64,000 nt of DNA from Salinisphaera sp049568105 (GTDB lineage: Bacteria > Pseudomonadota > Gammaproteobacteria > Nevskiales > Salinisphaeraceae). The position numbers and the translations under genes are program-made. This document shows, in pieces, positions 18,181-27,446 of the stretch; position 1 is the first letter of the stretch; every line of letters starts with the position of its first letter. The stretch is taken from the NCBI RefSeq assembly GCF_049568105.1, contig NZ_CP145335.1:3100001-3164000 (forward strand), read 5' to 3'. The notes beneath the pieces are model-generated. The model worked only from the letters and a program-made list of their open reading frames with translations, made no database searches and was not told the origin of the DNA.

Positions 18181-19506
18181 ATGAGCGATACGACATCGAC
18201 CGGCGCCGTCCGTCCTGCGTCGAGCCTAATCGACAGCCTGTTCGACACGCGAATATTCGGCTTGAGTCTGCCGGTTTTCGGACTGTTCTTTGCCGTCATG
18301 ATATTGGCCATGGTCACCGATACTCTGCCGAACAGCATGATCGGCGCGTTCATCGTGATCATGCTGTTCGGTGAGCTGTTCGGCCATATCGGTGATCGGC
18401 TGCCGATCGTTCGGACCTATCTCGGCGGTGGCGCGATTCTGGCGATTTTTTCCGCTGCGACACTGGTCTATCTAGGTTGGCTGCCCGCCGACGTGGCCGA
18501 AAGCATCACCAGTTTTATGAAAAGCGGCGGTTTTCTCAATTTCTATATCGCTGCGTTGATCACCGGCAGCATCCTCGGTATGGACTCGCATATTCTGGTC
18601 AAAGTGGGCGTTCGCTTCGCCCTGCCTCTGATCAGCGCCGTGCTGTGTGCCGCCCTGTTTGCCGTCATCGTCGGCTGGTGCCTTGGTTTTTCCGCACAAG
18701 ATGCCGTGGTCGTGATCACCCTACCGATCATGGGCGGCGGAATGGGCGCCGGCGCCGTGCCGATGAGCCAGATCTACGAACAACTGCTCGGCCAGCCAGC
18801 CAGCTACTACATCTCCCTGCTCGTACCGGCATTGGCGCTCGGTAATGTCTTCGCCATCATCATCGCCGGTCTTTTGAACGGCCTAGGCAAGCGCATGCCG
18901 TCGCTCACTGGCGGCGGCCAAATGATGCCCGGGGTCCAGATCGCTGAACGTCAATCGCAGCCGACGCTGGATAAACTCGGTATCGGGCTGTTGGCGGCGC
19001 TGGCTTTCTATGTCGCTGGCCAGATCCTGGGGGCAGTCATTCCGCTGCATCCCTATGCGCTGATGATCATCTTGGTCGCGGCGGTCAAGATCGGTGGGCT
19101 GATGCCAAACAACGTCAACGATGCGGCAGCCGAGTGGTTTCAGTTCGTGGCCCGCAACTGGACGTTCGCCCTGCTGTTCGGCATCGGCATCGCCTACACC
19201 GACCTCGGCCAGGTCATCGACGCGATCTCGATCACCTACGTTTTGATCGTATTTGCAGTGGTCTCGGGCGCAGCTGTTGGCGCTGGCCTGGTCGGCAAAT
19301 TGATGGGCTTCTATCCCATCGAATCCGCGATCACGGCCGGGCTGTGCATGGCCAATATGGGCGGTACCGGCGATGTGGCCGTGCTGTCGGCGGCTAATCG
19401 CATGCAGCTCATGCCTTTCGCCCAGATCTCCTCGCGACTGGGGGGCGCGTTGATTCTGCTACTCGCCAGTGTGTTGGTCCCGATGCTGTTCGGCGGCAGC
19501 CTCTAG
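18181..19506 (+). CDS. 2-hydroxycarboxylate transporter (CitS/MaeN family sodium symporter)
   Basis: 441 residues, strongly hydrophobic, about eleven helices. Two related segments, PIMGGGMGAGAVPMSQIY (about residue 180) and CMANMGGTGDVAVLSAANRM (about residue 390), contain the paired GGxG reentrant-loop motifs of the 2HCT family, which carries citrate or malate with sodium. AAGGAG lies six bases before the ATG. The flanking CitA/DcuS-type system probably induces it. Which hydroxyacid is carried cannot be decided here. Confidence 0.92.
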   Translation: MSDTTSTGAVRPASSLIDSLFDTRIFGLSLPVFGLFFAVMILAMVTDTLPNSMIGAFIVIMLFGELFGHIGDRLPIVRTYLGGGAILAIFSAATLVYLGWLPADVAESITSFMKSGGFLNFYIAALITGSILGMDSHILVKVGVRFALPLISAVLCAALFAVIVGWCLGFSAQDAVVVITLPIMGGGMGAGAVPMSQIYEQLLGQPASYYISLLVPALALGNVFAIIIAGLLNGLGKRMPSLTGGGQMMPGVQIAERQSQPTLDKLGIGLLAALAFYVAGQILGAVIPLHPYALMIILVAAVKIGGLMPNNVNDAAAEWFQFVARNWTFALLFGIGIAYTDLGQVIDAISITYVLIVFAVVSGAAVGAGLVGKLMGFYPIESAITAGLCMANMGGTGDVAVLSAANRMQLMPFAQISSRLGGALILLLASVLVPMLFGGSL

Positions 19507-19512
19507 CCATAA

Positions 19513-19564
19513 CACCGAATCGCCCTACGCTTAATCATCGGCCGTATGCGTAGGGCGATTGTGT
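19513..19564. terminator. Long inverted repeat after the 2HCT gene
   Basis: AATCGCCCTACGC (19518-19530) pairs perfectly with GCGTAGGGCGATT (19548-19560), extended by ACAC/GTGT with a small bulge. There is no T-run, so it may stabilise the mRNA 3' end rather than act as a strong intrinsic terminator. Confidence 0.6.
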
Positions 19565-20528
19565 CGGCCCCGGATCTCAACACCAAGCACTATGGTGCAG
19601 CCAGGTAAGCCGTAGCGAACGTAACGTAGTCGGTCTAGGCCAGCGAACGGCAATGCTGAGGGACCGTTCTGCCATTGATCGTTGGATGCTCGCCGGCTCG
19701 GGCTCGGCTGCCATGCCAAATGAACCTCTGGCGCCCTGCGGCGTGCCCCCTCTTGTAGAACCCACTGGACAGGCGCCCGCGCGACGCTCGGATGACACAC
19801 CAACAAGCCCGAGCAGGTCGGTCGTTGTCTGCTTCGAGGGGCCCGCCTTCCGTTGCCCGGCCGATGGTGTCTAGCCACTCGGGCCTCCAGGCGACCAGCC
19901 TTGGCTACACGGCCACCGACCCTGCACCGAGGCAACGCCGCTGATTCGGATGCGTAGCCCGGCCCTCCCGCTCATACGGTCATAGTGCCTGTACGCAATA
20001 CCATGGCATGCCGCATCAAACGCTTTGCGCTTCGCATTCAAACCAATCCCGGCTTTTAACGCAGCGTCCTGACAGTCGCGGCAGCGCCGGACCTCCGGTG
20101 TCTGTCCTTACAGCTGCGGCTCTTTCGCGTCTACGACATTGGGTCTAGGCGGGTAATCCCGCCACGTCCGGCTCGGCTTGTGTCTCAGTGCTGATACCAC
20201 GGCCCGCTGCCGCCCGAGACCGGTGCGGATAACCGTTTTACACGGCATTTCCGCGCCTACCCAGGGTGGCCGCCGTCTATTCAGACCACCCTGGTCCTAT
20301 CCGACCTCGTTCGAAGCCAGTCCATTACGCGCTTATTATTATTGCGCATAAATATTTAATACCCGCCTTACAACGGATAAAAATACGTCTCACCATAAAT
20401 TTTTATTTACATAAATTCTATGATCTTCTCGGCACTTGTGCGCGCAGCCCGGCACACCGGCCTCCCGAGCACTTGCACGCATAACCAAAACGCTGCATAT
20501 GCTTAGCCTGTGACAAGGGGGAAATGCC
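19565..20528. other. 964-bp gene-free region upstream of the EPS operon
   Basis: No frame here resembles a protein. A hairpin GGCGGG-TAAT-CCCGCC lies at about 20147-20162, and CCAGGGTGG/CCACCCTGG arms at 20261-20269 and 20286-20294. Bases 20330-20420 are markedly AT-rich and probably hold the EPS promoter and silencer-type sites. The first part may be degraded mobile or coding sequence, but I see no recognisable relic. Confidence 0.4.
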
Positions 20529-21473
20529 ATGTCGATGCGGCACAAATCCTATAGGCGCCCGGCCAAGGGCCGCCCATTCGCCATACTTTGGCTGATTATA
20601 ATTCTCATTGTTTTGTCCGGCTGTGCAAGCCAGCCTGACAAACCGCCAACGCCGGTCACGGAACCCGCGATCGGCATGCTGGCGATCGAGCATGGTGAGA
20701 CCGGGCATACCAACCCCATGGCCTCGCTCGCCGATACACCGACCAGTACACCAGCCGGTATTCGACTGGGCTCGGGCGATGTCATCCGTATGCGGATGTT
20801 CGGCCAGCCCGATATGGACACCCAGGGGTTTGTATCCAGCGACGGCAAGGTTTCGCTCCCCCTGCTCGACGCCTTTGACATCGGCGGTCTAACGCCTGCC
20901 GAGGCCCAGAATCGCATTGCGGCAGCCTATACACGTGGCGATTATTTCCACGATCCACAGGTCAGCATCACCCTGGTCGAACATCGCAGCCAGGAAGTGG
21001 CCGTGCTCGGCGAAGTCCGCCGCCCCGGGCGTTTCACGCTGGATACGCGCACCAGCCTACTCGACGCGCTCGCCGAGGCCGGCGGGATCGATACTCAAGG
21101 CGCGCGCCAAATCGTTGTGATCCGTCCCGGCATCCGGGACGAGCGACATTTTCGTGTCGACATCGATGCCTTGGTTGGTGGCCACGGCCAGCGGCCCGGA
21201 TTCCAGTTACAGGCCGGCGACACAGTATTCGTACCTAAGGCGCCTATTTTCTATATCTACGGCCAGGTTCGGCGCCCGGATGCCTATGCCATCCAACCCG
21301 GCATGACCGTCATGCAGGCGATTTCTACCGGCGGCGGGCTGACCGATCGGGGCTCCAATTCGCGTATCGAGATTCATCGTCGCGTCGATGACCACGATCG
21401 GACGCTGGCGGCCCGGCTCGACCAGCCGATTCAGCCCGGTGACACGATCTTCGTGAAGGAGAGATACTTTTGA
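20529..21473 (+). CDS. Polysaccharide export lipoprotein (Wza/OtnA family)
   Basis: 314 residues. A hydrophobic segment ends in a lipobox (VLSGCAS, Cys about residue 32), so the protein is lipidated and probably sent to the outer membrane. The Poly_export domain begins at GIRLGSGDVIRMRMFGQPDM (about residue 77). Two SLBB-type segments follow (EVAVLGEVRRPGRFTL and FYIYGQVRRPDAYAI). It would form the outer-membrane exit for the polymer. GGGGG eight bases upstream supports the start, and the 3' end overlaps the next gene. First gene of the EPS operon. Confidence 0.92.
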   Translation: MSMRHKSYRRPAKGRPFAILWLIIILIVLSGCASQPDKPPTPVTEPAIGMLAIEHGETGHTNPMASLADTPTSTPAGIRLGSGDVIRMRMFGQPDMDTQGFVSSDGKVSLPLLDAFDIGGLTPAEAQNRIAAAYTRGDYFHDPQVSITLVEHRSQEVAVLGEVRRPGRFTLDTRTSLLDALAEAGGIDTQGARQIVVIRPGIRDERHFRVDIDALVGGHGQRPGFQLQAGDTVFVPKAPIFYIYGQVRRPDAYAIQPGMTVMQAISTGGGLTDRGSNSRIEIHRRVDDHDRTLAARLDQPIQPGDTIFVKERYF

Positions 21474-22885
21474 ACGCGCCCTTGGACCGACCGCTGATTC
21501 CTGGCAGCCGGCGATCGCCCACGCCCGGGCAGATTGGCCGAGCGCTCGCCGCGCGCTGGCGCATCATCGCGCTTACCACGGCAGTCTTCGTGCTGTTCGC
21601 CCTGGCGATTACCTGGCTGACGCCAGCCACCTATACCGCCCGCGCCTCGCTGGTGATCGAGTTTCCCGGCAGCGACCCGGTCACCGGAGAAATGCGTTCA
21701 TCGAATCTGGCCGATAGCTATGCTGCAACCCAGATCGACCTGCTGACCAGCCACAAGGTACTGCTTGGGGTCGTCAAACAATTGAAATTCACCGCCGAGC
21801 CAGAGGCACTCAGCGAGTTCGAAGCCACAGACGAGTCACGAGATCATTTCGACGACTGGTTGGCCAATAATTTGGCACGTCATTTAGCAGTAGAGGCCGG
21901 GCCGGCCAGCCGTCTGGTGGTGGTCGGCTATACCAGCGAAGATCCTGGCCAGGCGGCCGCCGTCGTCAATGCCGTGATCGATCAGTACCGCGAGGCCAGT
22001 GGGGCCCTGGCGATTGATCCAGCCAAGTCGCGACAGTCGCGCTTCACAGGATTCCTTTCCAACCTGCGCCATGAGGTCGACGATGCCCAGAGCGCACTTG
22101 CCGATGCCCGACAGCGTCTCGGCCTGATTGATACCAATGGATCGCGCAGCGTCGATGCAAACCGCCTGGTTGACCTCGGCACACGGCTCAATGCCGCCGA
22201 ATCCGACCAACAGCTCGCGGCGGCCCAGCTTGAACAGATTCGCCAGGCCCGCAGTGCCGGGACCTCGATGGCCGACCAGGCCGACGTTTTGGATAGCAGC
22301 TATATCCAGCAGATCAAGAATCGCCTTGTCGATCTGCAATCGCAGCGCAGCGAACTCGCCGGCGATCTGGGCCCCAATCATCCTCGGCTTAGAGCTCTGA
22401 ACAGCCAGATCGCGACGGTACGCGCCAAGCTCGCCCATGAAATCAATGCCTACATAACGTCACGGCAAAGCGAAGCGCAGACCGCCAGCGATCGCGTCCA
22501 ACGCCTGCAGAAGACCTACGACAATACGCGCGAGCGCGTGATGGACGAGCAGCACAAGCAGGCCGAGCTCGCAAGCTACGAACGGCGCCTGAACAGCGCA
22601 CAGCAAGTCTATCTCGCAGCTCTGGGCAATTACGATCGTGTGCTCGGCGGCAGCGAGCTCCAGCAACAGAATATTTCCGTGGTCAGCCCGGCCACGCCCC
22701 CGAGCCAGCCGACCGGCCTGTCGAGCAACGCCCGTGTGCTGCTGGCGCTGGTCGCCGGCGCCGTGGTCGGCGCAATGCTCGCGTTGCTACGAGAACTATT
22801 CGACCGACGGATCCGGGCGGCCGAAGACATCAGGCGCGAGTTAGACATGCCAGTGCTTGGCGAACTGCTACCGGGGACCCGATGA
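21470..22885 (+). CDS. Wzz/GumC-type chain-length and export protein
   Basis: 471 residues starting at TTG, which overlaps the upstream TGA (TTGA) with AGGAG nine bases before; no suitable ATG is near. A transmembrane helix at about 33-53 and another at about 420-440 flank a long periplasmic coiled-coil region (residues 150-400, rich in Glu, Gln and Arg). A GNVR-like end (LNSAQQVYLAALGNYDRVL) is followed by PATPPSQPTG before the second helix, typical of Wzz/Wzc proteins. It lacks the kinase domain, which is a separate gene here. It controls polymer length and co-operates with the export lipoprotein. Confidence 0.9.
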   Translation: MNAPLDRPLIPGSRRSPTPGQIGRALAARWRIIALTTAVFVLFALAITWLTPATYTARASLVIEFPGSDPVTGEMRSSNLADSYAATQIDLLTSHKVLLGVVKQLKFTAEPEALSEFEATDESRDHFDDWLANNLARHLAVEAGPASRLVVVGYTSEDPGQAAAVVNAVIDQYREASGALAIDPAKSRQSRFTGFLSNLRHEVDDAQSALADARQRLGLIDTNGSRSVDANRLVDLGTRLNAAESDQQLAAAQLEQIRQARSAGTSMADQADVLDSSYIQQIKNRLVDLQSQRSELAGDLGPNHPRLRALNSQIATVRAKLAHEINAYITSRQSEAQTASDRVQRLQKTYDNTRERVMDEQHKQAELASYERRLNSAQQVYLAALGNYDRVLGGSELQQQNISVVSPATPPSQPTGLSSNARVLLALVAGAVVGAMLALLRELFDRRIRAAEDIRRELDMPVLGELLPGTR

Positions 22886-23505
22886 TGAGCGATTCGCACC
22901 AGATCGTAGATCGGGCCGTACATGTGGCATGGCAACCACGCGCGCCAGCCGCCGAGGCAGTACGGGTGATTCTAGCTCGGCTTTCGGTTTCGCCGGCACA
23001 TGAGCGGACCCGCTGTATGGCCATCGCTGGCTGCCAACCGAGCGAGGGGCGCAGTACGTTTGTTGCCAATCTGGCCATGGCAGCACTACAAGCTGGCGAG
23101 ACCGTGGCGATCGTGGATGCCGCTCGCACCGGGGCCCGCCAGCGCGCGCTGTTCGGTTGGGACGACAACACCACGAGTGCACCGGCAGGTACCGCCGTTG
23201 AACTCTCGGCGCTGCATATCGTTACCCACGACCGCGAGGGGCGCTCGCTGGCCGATACGGTCACCGATGCCCCGGCATATCTGGGCACTGCACTGGCTGA
23301 GCTACGCGCCCGCCACGACCGTGTCCTGATCGATATCTCGGCCGACGCGCACGACCTCGATGCCCTCAACGCCGCACGACAGGCGGGCGCTGCGGTGGTG
23401 CTGTTCAAACGCGACACCACCCGCCTGGCACGCGCCAACCGCCTGCTCGAGCGTCTTTCGGAAACCGACGCGGCCGTGCTCGGCAGCGTTCTGGCGCCGC
23501 GGTGA
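22882..23505 (+). CDS. Degenerate CpsD/CapB-like P-loop protein
   Basis: 207 residues, overlapping the Wzz-like gene by ATGA. The fold order matches bacterial tyrosine-kinase ATPase domains: a P-loop (IAGCQPSEGRSTFVANLA, about residue 48), a Walker A' strand (ETVAIVDAARTG) and a Walker B strand (RVLIDISAD). The P-loop has GRST where active enzymes have GKST, and the C-terminus (VLGSVLAPR) has no tyrosine cluster. It is therefore probably a non-catalytic partner of the Wzz-like protein rather than an active kinase. Catalysis by a compensating residue cannot be excluded. Confidence 0.75.
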   Translation: MMSDSHQIVDRAVHVAWQPRAPAAEAVRVILARLSVSPAHERTRCMAIAGCQPSEGRSTFVANLAMAALQAGETVAIVDAARTGARQRALFGWDDNTTSAPAGTAVELSALHIVTHDREGRSLADTVTDAPAYLGTALAELRARHDRVLIDISADAHDLDALNAARQAGAAVVLFKRDTTRLARANRLLERLSETDAAVLGSVLAPR

Positions 23506-23509
23506 CCGC

Positions 23510-24829
23510 ATGGACGAGGCCCGCCTACGCGAACAACGCATGCGCTGGATCCTGGCCATTCTGTTCTGGGTCGCGCTGGCGTTCGCGATTCTGCCCAGCG
23601 GTCTGACGTTCTCGCACGAGATCTCGGATGACGGTCAAAGTGGGTCGCTATTCCGGCGTGTTCAGTGGATGTCGCCATTCATGGTCGCTGCCCTGGTCGC
23701 CTGGCTGCGACGCGACCTGGCCATCGCGCTTATCCGTCGGATCGATCCGTGTCTGCTGGGGTTCGTGCTATGGGCAACGGCCTCGACTGCGTGGTCGGGC
23801 TATCCGGACATCACGTTACGCAAGATCGTATTGCTGGTCGGCGCCGTACTGCTCGCCCTGTCTTTTCAGCTGACCACCTTCGAGCCGGGCCGTCTGCGTC
23901 GGCACTTGCGCTGGGCGTTCACCCTGACCGTGCTGATCTCGCTGGTGGTTTCGGTCGCGCTGCCGCATGTCGGGCAGGTCGCAGCCTACGACAACGCCTG
24001 GGCGGGTATTACGCGCAGCAAGAATCATCTCGGCCTGCTGTCGGGCTGGACCGCGGTACTGTGGCTGCATGCGTTGGCGATCGGCGAAGCCAACACCCGG
24101 CGCGCGCTGGCCTGGACCGCGATCAGTCTGCTCGTTTTATTAATGGCCGACGATGCGACGGCGCTGTTGTGCACGCTGGTGGCACTGCCTGCCATGTGGT
24201 TTGCCCTGCGCCCGCCGTTCGACGGCCGCCGGGTCGCCGTCGCCGGCGTGCTCGGCGCCGCCATACTCGCGATCACTGTCGTATTCATCATGCTGGTGGT
24301 TCACGGGGTGCCGAGCTGGCAAGAGATCGTCGCCCCGGTCGCGCATTCGGTTGGGCGCAATGCAACATTCACCGGCCGGCTCGAGATCTGGCAGCTCGTC
24401 TATGCCGAGGCGATCCAGCATCCCTGGCTGGGCTCGGGATTCCAGGCGTTTTGGCTCGGAATCGGCGGCCCCGCCCCGTGGGTCACCCAGAATCTTTACG
24501 GCGTGCTCTGGCAGGGCCACGACGGTTATCTGGACGTGTTCAACGAAACCGGGCTGATCGGCCTCGGGCTGGCCCTCGCCTTTCTGTGCAACACGATCCG
24601 CCGGGCGCTCCGGCTACCCGCGGCGTTCGATGCCGAACGAGTGTTGCTGATCGTGTTCGTGGTGTTCTTCGCAGCGGCCAACCTGACCGAGTCGATCATA
24701 TTCCGGCCGATGCATTTTGTGTTCCTGCTGTCGATTTACGACTCGCTGTCGATTAGCCGACTACAGATCGGCGACACGCTGGAACATCCGGCCAGCGAGC
24801 CGGCCCCGGCCCTGGAGGTAAGCCCATGA
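23510..24829 (+). CDS. O-antigen ligase/Wzy-type polymerase
   Basis: 439 residues from the ATG at 23510, four bases after the previous stop; a longer reading overlapping the previous gene is not credible. About ten to twelve helices. A large loop between helices holds RNATFTGRLEIWQLVYAEA and HPWLGSGFQAFW, and the downstream GHDGYLDVFNETGLIGL matches the Wzy_C/ExoQ family signature. In this operon a polymerase joining lipid-linked repeat units is likelier than a ligase. The product end overlaps the BNR gene by ATGA. Confidence 0.85.
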   Translation: MDEARLREQRMRWILAILFWVALAFAILPSGLTFSHEISDDGQSGSLFRRVQWMSPFMVAALVAWLRRDLAIALIRRIDPCLLGFVLWATASTAWSGYPDITLRKIVLLVGAVLLALSFQLTTFEPGRLRRHLRWAFTLTVLISLVVSVALPHVGQVAAYDNAWAGITRSKNHLGLLSGWTAVLWLHALAIGEANTRRALAWTAISLLVLLMADDATALLCTLVALPAMWFALRPPFDGRRVAVAGVLGAAILAITVVFIMLVVHGVPSWQEIVAPVAHSVGRNATFTGRLEIWQLVYAEAIQHPWLGSGFQAFWLGIGGPAPWVTQNLYGVLWQGHDGYLDVFNETGLIGLGLALAFLCNTIRRALRLPAAFDAERVLLIVFVVFFAAANLTESIIFRPMHFVFLLSIYDSLSISRLQIGDTLEHPASEPAPALEVSP

Positions 24830-26247
24830 GCCGGTTAACGCTTGGCGCTGCGCTGGTCACGCTACTTGCCTCGGGCCCGTGTCTGGCGGCGCTCAAAGCC
24901 AGCACTGTCCTGGCGCCGACGCCGGTCGCTACAGCTAACGCCAGCGTGTTCGCTACACCGCTCGCGGTCTTCGACGGTGCGGTCTATACCGTCAACATCG
25001 AGCCTGGATCACAACCGGTGGTTTTGCATGGTTTGGGGTTAAAAACGGTGCTACGACGCGGCGCGCGTGATGCCGACGGGCATTGGCGTTGGTCGCAATA
25101 TCTCGTCGATGACCAGACCGCCAACGATCCGTACCACACGGCCGCCTCGGTGGGCATCGACCGCGACGGCTATATCCATGTGGCTTACAACATGCACAAC
25201 CTGCCGTGGCAGTACGCGGTCTCCAAACAGCCGGGCTCGATCGACGGTTTTGTCTTCCGTGGCGACCGGGTCTCGATCGCCGACAAATGGGACAGCCAGC
25301 ATCGCGATGTCGAATTCCCTGCCCCCGGCCGCGCGGCCATCCCGGGGACCCAGGTGACCTACCCGGCGTTTTTCAACGACCGCAACGGAACGCTGTATGT
25401 CACCTATCGCTATGCGGCCCGCCCGGCCCGCGATTTCGGTCAGCGCCAGTATTCGGGCGGCCTCGCCGCCTATGACGAAGCGACCCGTCAGTGGCACGCC
25501 ATTGGCGGCGACCTGGTTATCGAGGGCGCCGACGCCGAGCTGCCCGGTGGTCAAACTCGCGCCGTTACGAGGCCGCTGATTTCGGAGCCGGGCTGGTGGG
25601 TCTATCAGATACGACTTGCCTTCGATGCCGACAACGGCATGCATCTGGCCTGGTATTGGCGTAAGAATAGCTCCGGCGTGAATCAGGATCACGCCAGCTA
25701 TGCCTATGCCCCGCCGGGCAGTACGGATTTTCAAAGCGCAGACGGCCAACAGCTGGATTTGCCGATCGGGCTGGCTGCGGCCGGGCGCGTGGGCGACGAC
25801 CGCTTGGCCTCGCTCGCACCTGACGGCTTCTACAGCCCGGCGCGGATCACGGTCAGCCGCGATGGCCATCCGGTGCTCAATCTGCAAAGCATCAACGGGC
25901 CGCGCTTCACCCTGTTTCTCGACCGCAGGCAATGGTCGAAGCCGGCCCCAACGCCCGGCCAGGCTTGGGAGCTGCACTACGACGATGCTGGCCACGAATG
26001 GGCTTTCGTTTCAGGCCTGACCGTACTGCGCCGCGCCGTACATGCCAACGGCACCCCGAGGTCGAATTGGACCACCGTATTCGAAGGCGATCGCACCAGC
26101 CACGGCAATCTTTGCCATCCCCGAGCCGTACGCGGCGCCGACGATGCGCAAGGCCGACCGACATTTTATATACACGGCAACGTGATCAACGACGTTGGCC
26201 GTTGCGAGAACGACCGTATCGCCATCGTGTGGCTGGCCGAGAAATAG
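24826..26247 (+). CDS. Secreted BNR-repeat protein, possible polysaccharide lyase
   Basis: 473 residues with a signal peptide (cleavage near CLAA-LKA). The mature part resembles the BNR_4 seven-bladed propeller family (YNMHNLPWQYAVSKQPGSID; QVTYPAFFNDRNGTLYVTYR; AFDADNGMHLAWYW), which includes ulvan-type lyases. In EPS operons such exported enzymes may trim or release the polymer. Catalytic residues cannot be assigned by eye. It starts inside the polymerase stop codon and is followed at four bases by a glycosyltransferase gene. Confidence 0.75.
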   Translation: MSRLTLGAALVTLLASGPCLAALKASTVLAPTPVATANASVFATPLAVFDGAVYTVNIEPGSQPVVLHGLGLKTVLRRGARDADGHWRWSQYLVDDQTANDPYHTAASVGIDRDGYIHVAYNMHNLPWQYAVSKQPGSIDGFVFRGDRVSIADKWDSQHRDVEFPAPGRAAIPGTQVTYPAFFNDRNGTLYVTYRYAARPARDFGQRQYSGGLAAYDEATRQWHAIGGDLVIEGADAELPGGQTRAVTRPLISEPGWWVYQIRLAFDADNGMHLAWYWRKNSSGVNQDHASYAYAPPGSTDFQSADGQQLDLPIGLAAAGRVGDDRLASLAPDGFYSPARITVSRDGHPVLNLQSINGPRFTLFLDRRQWSKPAPTPGQAWELHYDDAGHEWAFVSGLTVLRRAVHANGTPRSNWTTVFEGDRTSHGNLCHPRAVRGADDAQGRPTFYIHGNVINDVGRCENDRIAIVWLAEK

Positions 26248-26251
26248 CCCC

Positions 26252-27421
26252 ATGGATATCCTCATGCACGCCCCGTGGCCCTATGAATACGCAACCGAAC
26301 TGGCCAGCGCCTTGGCCGACAGCGGCTGCGGTGATCACGTCTGTCTGCAGACTCGGGCCAACTATCCCTACGCCCAAGCGCTGACCGCGCGTTTGAGTCA
26401 GCCGTACCCGGACCCGGCCGCAGCCGGCAATCGGGCGTCCCGTGGGCTGGCCCATGCGACTGGTGTGGCCCGGGTAGTCCGCCAGCTGCAATGCGAGCGG
26501 CCGGATGTATTCCATATCCAGGCGCTACATCGCCCGGCTCTGGACTGGCCGCTGATCGTCGCAGCCCGAGCGGCCGGCGCCGCCGTGGTCTGGACTGCGC
26601 ATAACGCTCTGCCCCACGAAAACCGGCGGTACGACGCCGTGTTGTTTCGGCGTATCTATCGCCATGTCGATGCCGTGATCGCTCACACCGAGCAAACCGC
26701 GGCCCGGCTCGTCAACGAACTCGGCGCGCCCGCCGCCCGCGTGCATCGCATCGCCCATGGCGGCTTCGCGCGCACCGCGGCTCCGGCGCCCACCCGTGGT
26801 GCCGCTCGGGCTGCACTCGAACTCGCGGGCGATGTGTTCGTGCTGCTGTTTTTCGGCCGTATCCGACCCTACAAGGGGCTCGATGTACTGGTTGCAGCCC
26901 TCGATCGGCTGGCGGGCCACCGAGTGATCGCGATCGTCGCTGGACACGATCAGTTCGGCGAGGCAGCGAAACTGGCCGGCCGTATCGACGTACGGCTCGA
27001 CCTGAGACGCGTCGATGCCGAGACCACGGCACAGTATTTCGCGGCCGCAGACCTCGTGGTGCTGCCCTACCGCGCCATCGACCAATCCGGTGTGCTGATG
27101 CTGGCGCTGACCTACGGCAGCGCGGTGGCGGCTACGGATGTAGGCGGTCTCGGCGAAATCATCGAGCACGGCCACACCGGTTTTCTGCTGCCAGCGCCGG
27201 ACTCGCAGGCACTGGCGAATCTGATTATCGAACTACGGCGCGATCCCGCACGGCTGGCGCACGTACGGCAAAACGTCAGCCGCGCTCTAGCGAGCCAATT
27301 GGGCTGGACGCATCTCGCTGCCGAGACGCGAGCGGTATATCGAACGCTGCGCGAACCACAGACCACATCCGAGACCCTGCCGGAATCCGGCCGGGCCACC
27401 GGGCACGATCGACCGAGCTGA
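26252..27421 (+). CDS. GT4-family glycosyltransferase
   Basis: 389 residues from the ATG at 26252; an upstream start at 26195 would overlap the previous gene. The C-terminal Rossmann domain shows LLFFGRIRPYKGLDVLVAAL and the donor-binding stretch ADLVVLPYRAIDQSGVLMLA, with a GT4-type acidic position replaced by Gln in the usual E-x7-E region. It would transfer a sugar from a nucleotide donor to the lipid-linked EPS repeat at the cytoplasmic membrane face. Sugar specificity is unknown. Confidence 0.88.
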   Translation: MDILMHAPWPYEYATELASALADSGCGDHVCLQTRANYPYAQALTARLSQPYPDPAAAGNRASRGLAHATGVARVVRQLQCERPDVFHIQALHRPALDWPLIVAARAAGAAVVWTAHNALPHENRRYDAVLFRRIYRHVDAVIAHTEQTAARLVNELGAPAARVHRIAHGGFARTAAPAPTRGAARAALELAGDVFVLLFFGRIRPYKGLDVLVAALDRLAGHRVIAIVAGHDQFGEAAKLAGRIDVRLDLRRVDAETTAQYFAAADLVVLPYRAIDQSGVLMLALTYGSAVAATDVGGLGEIIEHGHTGFLLPAPDSQALANLIIELRRDPARLAHVRQNVSRALASQLGWTHLAAETRAVYRTLREPQTTSETLPESGRATGHDRPS

Positions 27422-27446
27422 ACGACGGTCAAACGGGGGACACAAA

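Noticed and set aside
19531..19935. 134-codon minus-strand frame in the gap before the EPS operon
   Set aside because: Arg/Pro-rich, no ribosome site, starts over an inverted repeat; treated as non-coding.
22882..23505. Active tyrosine autokinase
   Set aside because: The P-loop Lys is Arg and the C-terminal Tyr cluster is missing.
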